Assembly (NCBI RefSeq): GCF_947077765.1
Contig: NZ_CAMTTF010000004.1
Coordinates: forward strand, 238,012-302,011
Length of the DNA stretch: 64,000 nucleotides
Source of the DNA: Salinibacter grassmerensis
GTDB lineage: Bacteria; Bacteroidota; Rhodothermia; Rhodothermales; Salinibacteraceae
Reading direction: 5' to 3'
Shown here: positions 1 to 9,205 of the stretch, in pieces
Layout of the letters: each line of letters begins with the position of its first letter
Numbering within the stretch: position 1 is the first letter of the stretch
The notes under the pieces: model-generated
Database searches by the model: none
What the model saw: the letters and a program-made list of their open reading frames with translations, nothing else
What the model was told of the DNA's origin: nothing
Translations under genes and position numbers: made by a program

Positions 1-2
1 GC

Positions 3-515
3 AAGACCACCCCCCGCGTTGACCCCAGTGACGAGGTGTATGACGTCGACCAGGAACGGGTGCCCTACGAGTCGGAGGCGAAGCGCGAGATTCTGGAGGG
101 CCCCGGCATCATGGTCGTCAGCAGCGGCATGATGATCGAGCCGACCCTGTCGAACGTCCTGGCCCGGCGCATTGTCGAAAATGAGGACGACGCCGTGCTG
201 CTGGTGGGACACCCGGCAGAGGGGACACCCGCGCGTCGCTTGCAGGACGCCGCCGCCGAAGGGGATGGAGCCCCGGTGATGCTGGCGGATGGACACGGCC
301 CACAGCCCGTGTACTGCACGGTCGAGCGCTTTCGCTTCTCCGGCCACAGCGACCGGCGCGACCTTCTTTCCCTCGTCGACCGGATGGACCCGGAGACGGT
401 ACTCCTCATCCACGGCGACCCCGAGGCCAAGAATTGGATGGCCGAGCACATCAAGAACGGCCACCCGGAGACGGAGGTGCACCGCCCTGACTGGGGCAGC
501 GTGATTGAGGTTTAG
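3..515 (+). CDS. beta-CASP/RMMBL metallo-beta-lactamase-fold ribonuclease, 3' part of gene
   Basis: Only the C-terminal 170 residues are present; the frame is open to the left edge, so the start lies outside the window (the GTG at 36 is probably internal). The segment GIMVVSSGMMIEPTLSN is the end of a beta-CASP domain. FSGHSDRRDLL followed by LLIHGDPEA is the C-terminal RMMBL motif, whose His residues complete the dinuclear zinc site. The family (COG1236, CPSF-100/RNase J-like) comprises metal-dependent RNA endo/exonucleases acting in the cytoplasm. The exact substrate cannot be read from this fragment. The family call is firm; no gene symbol can be assigned. Confidence 0.85.
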   Translation, partial: KTTPRVDPSDEVYDVDQERVPYESEAKREILEGPGIMVVSSGMMIEPTLSNVLARRIVENEDDAVLLVGHPAEGTPARRLQDAAAEGDGAPVMLADGHGPQPVYCTVERFRFSGHSDRRDLLSLVDRMDPETVLLIHGDPEAKNWMAEHIKNGHPETEVHRPDWGSVIEV

Positions 516-882
516 CCGCCCGGGGAGGGCCCCGTTGCCCCCCGTGTCCGGCACCCTGAGCCGGAGGGACACGGGCGGCGCGCCGCCGTCAGGAATGCGC
601 TTCCCGCACGGGCACGACTCCCCTCCCCCCTGCACGGACTGGGACACACTGTACAATCACATGATCTTGAAATAACAGGTTGGAGAGCGAATCAGCCGAT
701 CGCGCCGCGTGTCAAAAAGGTGCGTCTCCGCGGTGAATGCGCAAGGAGACAAACGACGACGCCCAGAGATGGGTGATCGGGGAAGGGCCGAGACAGAAAG
801 ACCGACAGGTGAGACCCTGCTCAGGCCCTCTCCCGCCTTCAGAGACGAAAGCCCGCCCTCCCAAACCAGGTCGCACTCCCGC
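516..882. other. intergenic region upstream of the FAD/Fe-S dehydrogenase
   Basis: This 367-base gap holds the hairpin and palindrome described at 541-587, then a less GC-rich stretch around 650-690 that is the likeliest place for the promoter of the dehydrogenase gene. The frame of the downstream gene is open back to a GTG at 709, but residues coded by 709-882 are low-complexity and precede the conserved domain. No other gene is supported. Confidence 0.4.
541..575. terminator. GC-rich hairpin after the beta-CASP gene
   Basis: CCCGTGTC (541-548) pairs with GACACGGG (568-575), with an inner CGGC/GCCG pairing and a four-base bulge. It lies 26 bases after the stop of the preceding gene. No T-tract follows, so it is a structure of terminator size but not a canonical intrinsic terminator. 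A 14-bp palindrome, GGCGGCGCGCCGCC, follows at 574-587. Confidence 0.35.
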
Positions 883-3840
883 ATGCCTGACTCTTCTGCC
901 TTGCCCGCCCAGACGGCCACGCTCGCGGAGACCCTCCGCCCGCGCATCTCAGGCACGATCCACACCGACGAGATGACGCGAGCACTGTACGCGACGGACG
1001 CGAGCATGTACGCAATGTCGCCTGTCGCCGTCCTCGTTCCCGAGACGAGAGCGGACGTCCAGACGGCCCTGACGGTTGCTCACGAGCAGGGCGTGCCTGT
1101 TCTGCCTCGCGGGGGCGGATCCTCGCTCGCTGGACAGGGCGTCAACGAGGCCCTGGTGGTGGACTTCACGAACCACCTCAACCGCATCCTCGAGATTGAC
1201 CCGGAGGCCCGGACGGCCCGGGTGGAGCCCGGCGTGACGCTCGACGCGCTCAATCGCGCCGCCGCCGAGCACGGCCTCATGGTGGGCCCGGACCCCGCAA
1301 GCGCCAACCGTGCCACCCTGGGCGGCATGCTTGCCAACAACTCGACCGGCACCCACTCCATCGCGTACGGCAACTTTATCCACCACGTCCGCGAGGCCGA
1401 GGTCCTGCTGGCCGACGGCACCGCCACGACCGTCGGCCCCACCGACCCTGCCACTTGGCAGGAGAAGATGCGGGACGGTGGGCTGGAGGGCGCCATCTAC
1501 CGCGGCCTGAAGGCGCTTCTCGCCGACGGCGGACGCGAAACGATCCGAACGGACACCCCCAGCCACTGGCGCCGCAACAACGGCTACCGCCTGGAGGCGC
1601 TGCTAGACGAGGCGCCCAACCTTGCCAAGCTGCTCTGCGGCAGCGAAGGCACCCTGGCCATCACCACCGAGCTGACCTGTGACCTCGTGGAGAAGCCCGC
1701 CACCACCGGCCTCGGCGTGGTCCACTTCGAATCGCGCGACGACGCGCTGCGGGCCGTGACGACCGTCCTCGACACCGACCCGTCGGCCGTGGAGCTGTTC
1801 GACGGCGTCGCCATTGAGCGCACCCAGCAGACGCCCGGCTACGCCGAGCGCCTCACCTTTCTGGAAGGGACGCCCGGCTCCGTCCTCATCACCGAGTACT
1901 CCGGCGACACGGACGCCGAGATCGACGCGGCCCTCGACGCCCTCGAACAGACGATGGCGGAAAGGAGCCGCGGCTACGCCACCGTGCGCGTGACCGAGCC
2001 GGACGCGATCAAGAACGTCTGGTCCATCCGCAAGGAAGGACTGGGCCTCCTCATGGGCGTGGAGGGGGACTACAAGCCATGGGCCTTCATCGAGGACGCC
2101 TCCGTGCCCGTCGAAAACCTGGCCGACTACATCGACGAGCTCTCTACGTTCGTCGACGCCACCGACACGCGCGCCGCCTACTACGCCCACGCCTCCGCCG
2201 GCTGTCTCCACATACGCCCCTTCGTCAACACCAAGGACGAGACGGAGGTGGAGAAGATGACAGACATCGCGAAGGAGTCGCTCGATCTCGTCATGAAGTA
2301 CGGGGGCGTCGTCTCCTCGGAGCACGGCGATGGCATCGCCCGGGGTTGGGCCAACCCCCACATCCTCGGCGAGGACCTGTACGATCTCTGCCGGGAGACC
2401 AAGGCGCTCTTCGATCCGGACGGCATTCTCAATCCCGGCAAGGTCGTCGACGCGCCGCCGATGGACGAGAATCTGCGGATGGGCCCGAAGTACGAGACCG
2501 ACCCGTTCCGCACGGAGCTCGACTTCTCCGAGGACGGCGGCTTTACCGGGGCCATCGAGAAGTGCAACGGCAATGGCGCGTGTCGCAAGCTGCGGGCCGG
2601 CACCATGTGCCCCAGCTTCATGGCCACCCGGGAAGAGCCGGATTCCACCCGGGGGCGGGCCAACGCGCTCCGGAGCGCCCTGGCCGGCGACCTCTCGCAG
2701 GACGCCATGACGGGCGACGACATGCACGAGGTGATGGACCTCTGCATCCAGTGCAAGGCCTGCAAGACGGAGTGCCCGTCGAACGTCGACATGGCCAAGA
2801 TCAAAACCGAGTGGCTCCACCACTACTGGGACGACAACGGGATGCCGCTCCGCACCCGTTTGTTCGCCCGCCAGCCCGACGCGGCCCAGTGGATCAGCGG
2901 CACCCCCCTGGCGTCGCTCGTCAACTGGGCGAGCGACCAGTCTGTCCTCCGCCGGGCGGGCGAGGCCCTCTTGGGCGTCAGTGCGGAGCGGCCCTTGCCG
3001 CCGTTCGCCCGCCAAACGTTCCGCCAGTGGTTCCAGAACCAACAAGGCCACGTTGGCGGGGACGGAGCGAGGAGGCCGCGCGTCGTTCTCTTTCCGGACG
3101 CGTTCAACGCCTACCACACGCCGGCCCCGCTTCAGGCAGCCACCCGCGTTATGCAGGCCACCGGGCACCGTGTCGAACTTCCCCCGCCGGCCGTTGGGAG
3201 CGGGCGCACACTTCTATCGAAGGGCCTCGTTCCGCAGGCAAAGCGCCGGGCCCGCCAGACCGTCGACGCGCTGCACTCGTACGCTGAAGCGGATGTGCCC
3301 GTCGTAGGGCTGGAGCCCAGCTCCATTCTCACTCTGCGGGACGAGTTCTTGGACCTTCTTCCCAACGATTCACGCGCCGAGGCCGTCGCGGACACCGCCT
3401 ACACCTTTGAGGAGTACCTGGCCGAGCGGGCCGAGGACGGCATGTTCGACACAGAATCGTGGCAGGGTAGCGGCGACGTGCTGCTACATGGGCACTGCCA
3501 TCAGAAGGCCCTGATCGGCACGGCAGCGACAGAACAAGCCCTATCTCTGGCCGGGTACGACGTGACGGCCGTCGACGCCGGGTGCTGCGGCATGGCGGGG
3601 GCCTTCGGCTACGAGGCCGAGCACGTAGACGTCTCGAAGCAGATGGCTGAACTTCGCCTCGCCCCTGCCGTGCGTCAGACCAATGCGGACACGCGAGTGG
3701 CTGCCCCCGGCTTCTCGTGCCGTTCTCAAATCAAGGACGTCACGCCCCGCACGGCCCAGCATCCCGCCGAGTTGCTCTGGGACGCCCTCGAGCACACCCG
3801 TTCTTCAGAAGCAGCCCTTCCGTCCCAGCCCGCCCGCTAG
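883..3840 (+). CDS. FAD-linked oxidase / 4Fe-4S dehydrogenase fusion (D-lactate or glycolate dehydrogenase type)
   Basis: 985 aa from ATG 883. The N-terminal half is an FAD-binding PCMH domain (LPRGGGSSLAGQGV near residue 70, PDPASANRATLGGMLANNS near 140) plus the FAD-oxidase C-terminal cap with SSEHGDGIARGW. It is followed by a ferredoxin-like region with CNGNGACRK and CIQCKACKTECPSNVD, each rich in cluster cysteines. The C-terminal region carries CCG-type motifs (HGHCHQKAL, GCCGMAGAFGYE). This is a one-polypeptide equivalent of GlcD plus GlcF and resembles FAD/Fe-S D-2-hydroxyacid dehydrogenases that pass electrons to the quinone pool at the membrane. The substrate is probably D-lactate or another D-2-hydroxyacid. 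An upstream GTG at 709 would add 58 low-complexity residues and is less likely. Confidence 0.85.
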   Translation: MPDSSALPAQTATLAETLRPRISGTIHTDEMTRALYATDASMYAMSPVAVLVPETRADVQTALTVAHEQGVPVLPRGGGSSLAGQGVNEALVVDFTNHLNRILEIDPEARTARVEPGVTLDALNRAAAEHGLMVGPDPASANRATLGGMLANNSTGTHSIAYGNFIHHVREAEVLLADGTATTVGPTDPATWQEKMRDGGLEGAIYRGLKALLADGGRETIRTDTPSHWRRNNGYRLEALLDEAPNLAKLLCGSEGTLAITTELTCDLVEKPATTGLGVVHFESRDDALRAVTTVLDTDPSAVELFDGVAIERTQQTPGYAERLTFLEGTPGSVLITEYSGDTDAEIDAALDALEQTMAERSRGYATVRVTEPDAIKNVWSIRKEGLGLLMGVEGDYKPWAFIEDASVPVENLADYIDELSTFVDATDTRAAYYAHASAGCLHIRPFVNTKDETEVEKMTDIAKESLDLVMKYGGVVSSEHGDGIARGWANPHILGEDLYDLCRETKALFDPDGILNPGKVVDAPPMDENLRMGPKYETDPFRTELDFSEDGGFTGAIEKCNGNGACRKLRAGTMCPSFMATREEPDSTRGRANALRSALAGDLSQDAMTGDDMHEVMDLCIQCKACKTECPSNVDMAKIKTEWLHHYWDDNGMPLRTRLFARQPDAAQWISGTPLASLVNWASDQSVLRRAGEALLGVSAERPLPPFARQTFRQWFQNQQGHVGGDGARRPRVVLFPDAFNAYHTPAPLQAATRVMQATGHRVELPPPAVGSGRTLLSKGLVPQAKRRARQTVDALHSYAEADVPVVGLEPSSILTLRDEFLDLLPNDSRAEAVADTAYTFEEYLAERAEDGMFDTESWQGSGDVLLHGHCHQKALIGTAATEQALSLAGYDVTAVDAGCCGMAGAFGYEAEHVDVSKQMAELRLAPAVRQTNADTRVAAPGFSCRSQIKDVTPRTAQHPAELLWDALEHTRSSEAALPSQPAR

Positions 3841-3859
3841 TGCGTTGCCGCGGGCGGGC
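3828..3859. terminator. hairpin between convergent genes
   Basis: GCCCGCCCGC (3828-3837) and GCGGGCGGGC (3850-3859) form a perfect 10-bp stem with a 12-base loop that overlaps the stop codon of the dehydrogenase gene. It sits in the 34-base gap between two convergent genes, so it could stop transcription from both sides. There is no T-tract on either strand. Confidence 0.4.
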
Positions 3860-3874
3860 AGCCGGTCGACGGCA

Positions 3875-5557
3875 CTAGTTCTGCCGGATCCCCGGCGCGG
3901 CCGTCTTCGAGTGGTAGGCCGCCAGGTCCTGAGAGGACGGCCACAGCGACATGGCTTCTTGGAAGATCGGGTCGGCCCGGTTCAGGATGGGCCGTGCCAC
4001 CCCACGTCCGTATATCAGACGCGCCAGGTAGCCCTTCACCCGGGTGGCGACAAACTCCCGCTCTTCTTGGGCCGTCTGTGCTGCGTAAACGCGCTCCGCA
4101 GTGTCGACCGAGTCCGGATTCTCCGTGATCTCGACGCCATTTTCCTCCGCGAACGACCAGAAGGAGTCGACCATCTCCTCGGACGGCTCGAAGGAGGACT
4201 GGAATTCTTCGGGGCGGTCCTGCCACGTCCCCCGAAGGTCAGTCTCGTTCTGCGTGAACCACTTGCGCGCAAAGGCATAGTCGAGCCCACTCTGCACGAG
4301 GTGGGTCAGCGCCGTGGTGTCCGGCTGTACCACGTAGTCCGGGAGAATGCCACCGCCGCCAAACACCGTCCGGCCGTGGTCAGTCTGATACGCTAGCGAG
4401 TCCGGAATGCTCTCGCGGTACTCGTTGAGATGATAGGTCGCTTGGTTGATCGTGGAGAACTTTTCCTGATAGTAGTTCTCCCGATTGCCCCGCTCGTAAG
4501 GCGACTGGATGAGACGGCCCACCGGCGTGTAGTACCGGCCCACCGTCATCTGCAGCACGCTCTTGTCGCCGAGGTCAAACTGCTTCTGGATCAGCCCCTT
4601 GCCGAACGTGCGCCGGCCCACGATAAAGGCCCGGTCGTGGTCCTGCAGGGCCCCACTCAGGATCTCACTTGCCGACGCCGACCCGCGGTTCACGAGAACG
4701 ATAACGGGCTGATCCGCGATCATGCCCCCGGGCCGGGCCGAAATGGTCCGGTTCATCTGCTCACTCCGGCCCTTCGTCTCCACGATTGTCATCTCCTCCC
4801 CCAGCATCTCGTTCGCAATCTGCCAGGAGGAGCGCATGACACCGCCCGGGTTGCCCCGAAGGTCGAGGACGAGCCGCTCCATGCCCTGGTTGAGCAACGT
4901 CGACGCTGCCTTTCGGAATTCGTCGTGGGTTTTCATGGTGAACCGGGTGATGTTGATGTACCCGGTCTGGTCATCGACCATGTACGGCGACCGCACGGAC
5001 TGCGTCTCGATCTCTTCCCGCGTGAGGGTGAAGTCGAGACGATCGTCCATCGTGGGCCGGTACACGGTAATCCGTACCTCCGTCCCAATCTCCCCCTTGA
5101 GACTATTCTGAATTTCGTTGGAGGAGAGCCCAACGGCAGACGAGTCTTCGATGCCGACGATGCGGTCGCCGGCCATCACACCCATTTCCTCGCTGGGCCC
5201 CCCCGCTACCGGCGAGATGACGCGCGCCGTGTCATTCGGCACCTCGAAGACGATCCCGATGCCCCCAAACGAGCCCTGATATTGGTCCTTCACGTCTTCG
5301 GCCCGGTCGGCGGGAATGTATGTGGAGTGTGGGTCCAGGCTACCGATCATTCCCTCAATGCCTTCCTCCGCCACGTCGCCCGCATCCAGCGGGTCCACGT
5401 ACTCCTTGTTCATGACGACGAGGGCCTGCCGCATCTTATCGAGTTGCGTGCCCAGATCTTCGTCGGTCAGATAGGTGTCAATCTGCACGCCGAGCACCGC
5501 CCCGAAGGCAATGAGGAGAACGGCCGGAAGAATGTGGTACTTGCTGAGACGCTTCAT
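3875..5557 (-). CDS. S41 family C-terminal processing peptidase
   Basis: 560 aa. The N-terminal hydrophobic segment (residues 10-25) is a signal anchor, placing the enzyme in the periplasm. A PDZ domain spans roughly residues 90-170 (GSFGGIGIVFEV, MAGDRIVGIEDSSAVG). The S41 catalytic core follows, with LDLRGNPGG near 232 and GSASASEILSGALQD near 292. By comparison with Prc, Ser295 and Lys320 (TFGKG) form the Ser/Lys dyad. Family members (CtpA/Prc) trim C-terminal tails of exported proteins. The C-terminal 200 residues after the catalytic domain fit the longer Bacteroidota members. It is transcribed alone, convergent with the dehydrogenase gene. Confidence 0.92.
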   Translation of the reverse strand: MKRLSKYHILPAVLLIAFGAVLGVQIDTYLTDEDLGTQLDKMRQALVVMNKEYVDPLDAGDVAEEGIEGMIGSLDPHSTYIPADRAEDVKDQYQGSFGGIGIVFEVPNDTARVISPVAGGPSEEMGVMAGDRIVGIEDSSAVGLSSNEIQNSLKGEIGTEVRITVYRPTMDDRLDFTLTREEIETQSVRSPYMVDDQTGYINITRFTMKTHDEFRKAASTLLNQGMERLVLDLRGNPGGVMRSSWQIANEMLGEEMTIVETKGRSEQMNRTISARPGGMIADQPVIVLVNRGSASASEILSGALQDHDRAFIVGRRTFGKGLIQKQFDLGDKSVLQMTVGRYYTPVGRLIQSPYERGNRENYYQEKFSTINQATYHLNEYRESIPDSLAYQTDHGRTVFGGGGILPDYVVQPDTTALTHLVQSGLDYAFARKWFTQNETDLRGTWQDRPEEFQSSFEPSEEMVDSFWSFAEENGVEITENPDSVDTAERVYAAQTAQEEREFVATRVKGYLARLIYGRGVARPILNRADPIFQEAMSLWPSSQDLAAYHSKTAAPGIRQN

Positions 5558-5850
5558 AGAATCGTCGGAGAGATCCGTGTCAAACGACAGCGCGCGAACA
5601 GGTTGAGTAGTCTAGAGGATCCCAGTCGATCTCATCCCCCGTGAGCGACTTCTGGGGAGATCCCCGGCGGTGGCACTAACTTCTTTCTCATATTTGAGCC
5701 GGACGGCTTTGTTGCAGACTGCGTCCTTGTGTTACCAAGCGGAGAACGTTTTGCAGGAATCCGCTTATCATTGAGGCGTCAGTTTATGCGGAAAACGTAT
5801 CCAACCCTTCCTCAAGGCTAAAAACGGGGTCTTATTCCCCAAAACACAGG

Positions 5851-6381
5851 ATGTCGGACACAAAGGCGGAGCAGTACTACTATATTTTCGACAGTCGTAC
5901 TCATCGTCCGCTCGTGCTGGATCGGGCGACGGGGGAACATTACGCCTCCGGATCCGACCCGCGGAGGCCACTTATTGATCACGTCGCGGCTCAGCGGGAA
6001 GCAGGGGTGTTACGCCAGTTCGCACGTTGGTGTGCACAGCAGGTTGATCCCAATGGGGTGTCGGCTCACACCGCCGCCGGACGGCTCTGGGCTGCCGCCC
6101 AGCGAGACGCCCCGGAGGCCTGGCAGCGCGTGCGGCATGAGACCGCCGATGCGGCCATGCTGGCCATGTCACTCGGCTTGCCACAGCGTGAGCCCCGGGC
6201 CGCTCGGCTTCTCACCCTCCAGGCCTGCACGCACCCGGAGGCACAGCAGGCGGCCCGCGATGCCGCCCACATGAGCGAGCGATGGGCCGAGTTCAGCGCC
6301 CCGTCCGCCTCAACAGAAGAGGCACAGGCAATGCGGGCACGTCATGTCAATTGGCTTCTCGACCAGGTGTCCACTCCGTAG
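5851..6381 (+). CDS. hypothetical protein, 176 aa
   Basis: I recognise no family. The predicted product is soluble, Ala/Arg-rich and mostly helical after a short N-terminal strand region (YYYIFDSRTHRPLVLD). There is no signal peptide or membrane segment. The codon third positions are GC-rich like the neighbours, and no long competing frame covers the same DNA convincingly. The gene stands alone: the divergent S41 protease gene lies 293 bases to the left and the convergent pcm gene 122 bases to the right. A function cannot be proposed. Confidence 0.65.
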   Translation: MSDTKAEQYYYIFDSRTHRPLVLDRATGEHYASGSDPRRPLIDHVAAQREAGVLRQFARWCAQQVDPNGVSAHTAAGRLWAAAQRDAPEAWQRVRHETADAAMLAMSLGLPQREPRAARLLTLQACTHPEAQQAARDAAHMSERWAEFSAPSASTEEAQAMRARHVNWLLDQVSTP

Positions 6382-6503
6382 ATTAGGGAACCGTGTCGGT
6401 TTCTCCATCCGGCCCGTCCAGGCCGGTCGTATGCGTTTTTTTACCATTGGGATGAGGATGCGACCCTCCGCACGCGCTCGATACTCAGCATCAAGGCCCC
6501 GTC

Positions 6504-7196
6504 TCACCCGCTCTTCTCGTCCTCGTCGACCAGCGGCACGAAGCGGAACGAGTGAAATTCCTCTCGCTGGTAGTCATGCGGGCCCGAGCCGGTTCGGGTG
6601 ATGCGCGTCATGGTCTGTCCTCCGCGCCCCCCGATCGGGATTACGAGACGCCCCCCCGAGCCGTCGTCCTCGCCGGACGGCTCGCGGAGCTGGTGTAGGA
6701 GCGGGGCGGGAATCTCGGACGCCCCCGCGGTCACCACGATTCCATCGTACGGCCCGAAGGCGGGCCACCCCTTCGTTCCGTCCCCGTGCTGCGTCCGTGC
6801 GTCGTAGCCGAGCTCGTCGAGCACGGAGCGGGCCCGCCGAAGAAGGTCTTCGTGGCGCTCGATTGAGAAGACCCGCGCACCCATCTCGCATAGCACGGCG
6901 GCCTGAAACCCACTGCCCGTGCCCACCTCCAGGATGCGGTCGTCCGGCTGCACGCCCAGCAACGCGGTCTGGTACGCCACCGTGAAGGGCTGGGAGATGG
7001 TCTGATTGAGCCCAATCGGGAGGGCTTCGTCGGCATAGGCCCGGTCCCGGAGGGCCGCGTCCACAAAGGCATGACGGGCCACTGCCCCGACTGCCGACAG
7101 GACTCGTTCGTCGTGAATGCCCCGTTCGCGCAGGGTCTCGACGAGCCGCTCACGCTGGTGGCGGTATTTCCGGTCGTCCGATGGAGTGGCGGCCAT
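6504..7196 (-). CDS. pcm: protein-L-isoaspartate O-methyltransferase
   Basis: 230 aa from ATG 7196. It transfers a methyl group from S-adenosylmethionine to L-isoaspartyl residues, starting their repair to aspartate. The PCMT signature is present: LNQTISQPFTVA (residues 63-74) before the SAM site LEVGTGSGFQAA (89-100), acidic SIERHEDL near 111-118, then GPYDGIVVTAGASEIP. The open frame extends upstream to 7493, but those residues overlap the cdaA gene and have no family similarity, so 7196 is preferred. It is last in a folP-cdaA-pcm group, 41 bases after cdaA. Confidence 0.92.
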   Translation of the reverse strand: MAATPSDDRKYRHQRERLVETLRERGIHDERVLSAVGAVARHAFVDAALRDRAYADEALPIGLNQTISQPFTVAYQTALLGVQPDDRILEVGTGSGFQAAVLCEMGARVFSIERHEDLLRRARSVLDELGYDARTQHGDGTKGWPAFGPYDGIVVTAGASEIPAPLLHQLREPSGEDDGSGGRLVIPIGGRGGQTMTRITRTGSGPHDYQREEFHSFRFVPLVDEDEKSG

Positions 7197-7237
7197 GGCG
7201 GCAACAGGGAAACCTTCGTGGGGAGACAGCGCCTCTC

Positions 7238-8038
7238 TCAGGCCGAGGCGGGGACCGTCGCGCTCGCCTGCGAGGTGGACTGCCCTGTGAGGGCGCTCGT
7301 GAGGTACGTCCGCAGTTCCTCGGGGGTGATGTTGGAAATGAGAGCCCCATCGCGCGAGACGCTGATGTCCCCGGTCTCCTCCGATACGACCACTACGAAC
7401 GCGTCGGTCTGCTCGGTGAGGCCCACGGCGGCACGGTGGCGAAGGCCGAGTTGGGGGCTCAGCTTCATGCTCGTCGAGACGGGGAGGATGCACCGGGCGG
7501 CCTCCACGCGACGGTTGTTGACGATGACGGCCCCGTCGTGCAGGGGATTCTGGCCGTAAAAGATCGTAAGCAGCAGGTCGCGCGACACCTCTGCCTCCAG
7601 CAGCTTGCCCGTCTCCACGTAGCTCCGAAGGCCGGTACTGCGCTGGAAGGCGATGAGGGCCCCGATCTGCTGTTGGCTCATTTCCTCCACCGCCCCCACC
7701 GTTTCATCAATGATCTGAGTCTGATCGGTCGTGCTAACAAAGCGCCGCACGATCGGATTCTTGCCCAGCAGCAGGAGCAGCCGGCGGATTTCGGGCTGGA
7801 AAATGATGATGACCGCCAGCACAAAGACCTGATTGAAGTAGCTGAAGACGGTCGTCAGCACCGTCATGTCGGCCAGTTCAACCACGAACTGGATCAGGAA
7901 GAGCGCCCCGAGGCCGAGGGCAATCTGCACGGCGATCGTCCCGCGCATGAGCCGGTAGAGCTGGTACAGGATGTAGGCGACGACGACGATCTCGAAGGCG
8001 TCGCCAATCCCGAAGCCGATAATCTCGAAGACCTTCAC
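7238..8038 (-). CDS. cdaA: diadenylate cyclase CdaA (c-di-AMP synthase)
   Basis: 266 aa, the usual CdaA length. It makes cyclic di-AMP from two ATP molecules. Three transmembrane helices occupy about residues 12-30, 36-54 and 60-80. The DAC domain follows, with the catalytic DGA motif at 168-170 (NPLHDGAVIV) and the nucleotide-binding RHR motif at 200-202 (LGLRHRAAVG). In other bacteria c-di-AMP controls potassium and osmolyte transport, which would matter to a halophile. It lies 60 bases downstream of folP and 41 upstream of pcm. The common Firmicutes partners cdaR and glmM are not adjacent. Confidence 0.95.
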   Translation of the reverse strand: MKVFEIIGFGIGDAFEIVVVAYILYQLYRLMRGTIAVQIALGLGALFLIQFVVELADMTVLTTVFSYFNQVFVLAVIIIFQPEIRRLLLLLGKNPIVRRFVSTTDQTQIIDETVGAVEEMSQQQIGALIAFQRSTGLRSYVETGKLLEAEVSRDLLLTIFYGQNPLHDGAVIVNNRRVEAARCILPVSTSMKLSPQLGLRHRAAVGLTEQTDAFVVVVSEETGDISVSRDGALISNITPEELRTYLTSALTGQSTSQASATVPASA

Positions 8039-8098
8039 GAATCGGTTCGGCCGGATGCGAAGAGAGACACGGAAGCGAGGGTGCCAGCGGCACGAGCG

Positions 8099-9025
8099 CT
8101 AGCGTTGGCGAAGGGTGGCCCCAAGAACCGTGAGCATCTCGACAGTGGGAGCGATGTCGTGGGTGCGCACAATGGTGGCCCCTCGCGCCACGGCCGCCGC
8201 CGTGGCCCCGAGCGACCCGAAGAGGCGCTCGTCCACGGGAGCGGGGTCGTCGGGCGTGCCCAGGGTGGCCCCAATCGTGCTCTTGCGGGAGACGCCCACG
8301 AGCACGGGGCAGTTGAGGGTGAGAAGCTCGTCGATCTCGTTGAGCAGGCGGAAATTCTCGGTGTCGGACTTGCCGAAGCCGAAGCCCGGGTCGATGATGA
8401 TCTGCTCCACACCGGCCTGCTTCGCCGTCTCCACCGTCCGGGCCAGTTCGTCGCGCACCTGAGCCGTCACGTCGTCGTACTCCCGGGGCCGCGTGAGGTC
8501 GCCGGGCTCGCCCTCCGAATGCATCAGCATGAGGGGCGCTTTCCAGTCGGCGGCCGCCTCGGCCATTTCAGGATCGTGCCCCAGGCCGGTGACGTCGTTC
8601 ACGATGTCCGCCCCGGCGGCGAGGGACGCCCGGGCCACGTCGGGCTTGTAGGTGTCGACCGACACCACCGCCTCGGGGAACCGATCTGTAAGGGCGTCGA
8701 TGACGGGCACCACTCGGTCGCGCTCGTCTTCTTTCGAGACGGGATCCGCCCCGGGCCGGGTCGACTCGCCCCCCACGTCGATAATTGAGGCCCCCTCACT
8801 CAACATCTCGGCGGCCCGCGACATGGCCTTCTCGACGGTCACGTACTGGCCGCCGTCGGAAAAGGAGTCGGGGGTGACGTTCAGCACCCCCATCACATGC
8901 GCCCCCATAGCCTCCGGGCTGCCGGGCCGACAGTCGAGCGTGTAGTCGTCCCCGCGGAGCACGAACCGGTCGGCGGGAAAGTCGTCGGGATTCAGCGATG
9001 GGGTTGAGCGCGACAGGCGAGGCAT
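8099..9025 (-). CDS. folP: dihydropteroate synthase
   Basis: 308 aa. It condenses p-aminobenzoate with dihydropterin pyrophosphate in folate synthesis and is the sulfonamide target. Signatures: MGVLNVTPDSFSDGG (about residues 45-59), IIDVGGESTRPGA, VVSVDTYKPDVARASL, the pterin-site IIIDPGFGFGKS, VLVGVSRKSTIG and the C-terminal IVRTHDIAPTVEM. It is the first gene of the leftward group with cdaA and pcm and is divergent from the GH3 gene across a 180-base gap. Confidence 0.95.
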   Translation of the reverse strand: MPRLSRSTPSLNPDDFPADRFVLRGDDYTLDCRPGSPEAMGAHVMGVLNVTPDSFSDGGQYVTVEKAMSRAAEMLSEGASIIDVGGESTRPGADPVSKEDERDRVVPVIDALTDRFPEAVVSVDTYKPDVARASLAAGADIVNDVTGLGHDPEMAEAAADWKAPLMLMHSEGEPGDLTRPREYDDVTAQVRDELARTVETAKQAGVEQIIIDPGFGFGKSDTENFRLLNEIDELLTLNCPVLVGVSRKSTIGATLGTPDDPAPVDERLFGSLGATAAAVARGATIVRTHDIAPTVEMLTVLGATLRQR

Positions 9026-9205
9026 AGGGGAGCGGGACAGCGCGTTTTAAGAAGTGGAGATTCGCGAACATTCGTTGAGACAAGGTATACACAGAGCGCT
9101 GTCGGAACGAGATCCATCGCCCGTTTTTGTGGAAACTTTCCGACCGCTCGGTGTGCCCTGTGGGGGGGTTTGTAAAGCGGCTTTCACGACCTTTCTTTTT
9201 CGTCG

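Noticed and set aside
709..882. Upstream GTG start of the dehydrogenase
   Set aside because: Adds 58 low-complexity residues before the conserved domain; ATG 883 fits the family better, although this is not proven.
1603..3168. Leftward open frame of 521 codons
   Set aside because: Antisense to the FAD/Fe-S dehydrogenase with its Cys motifs.
7181..8788. Rightward open frame of 535 codons
   Set aside because: Antisense to cdaA and folP.
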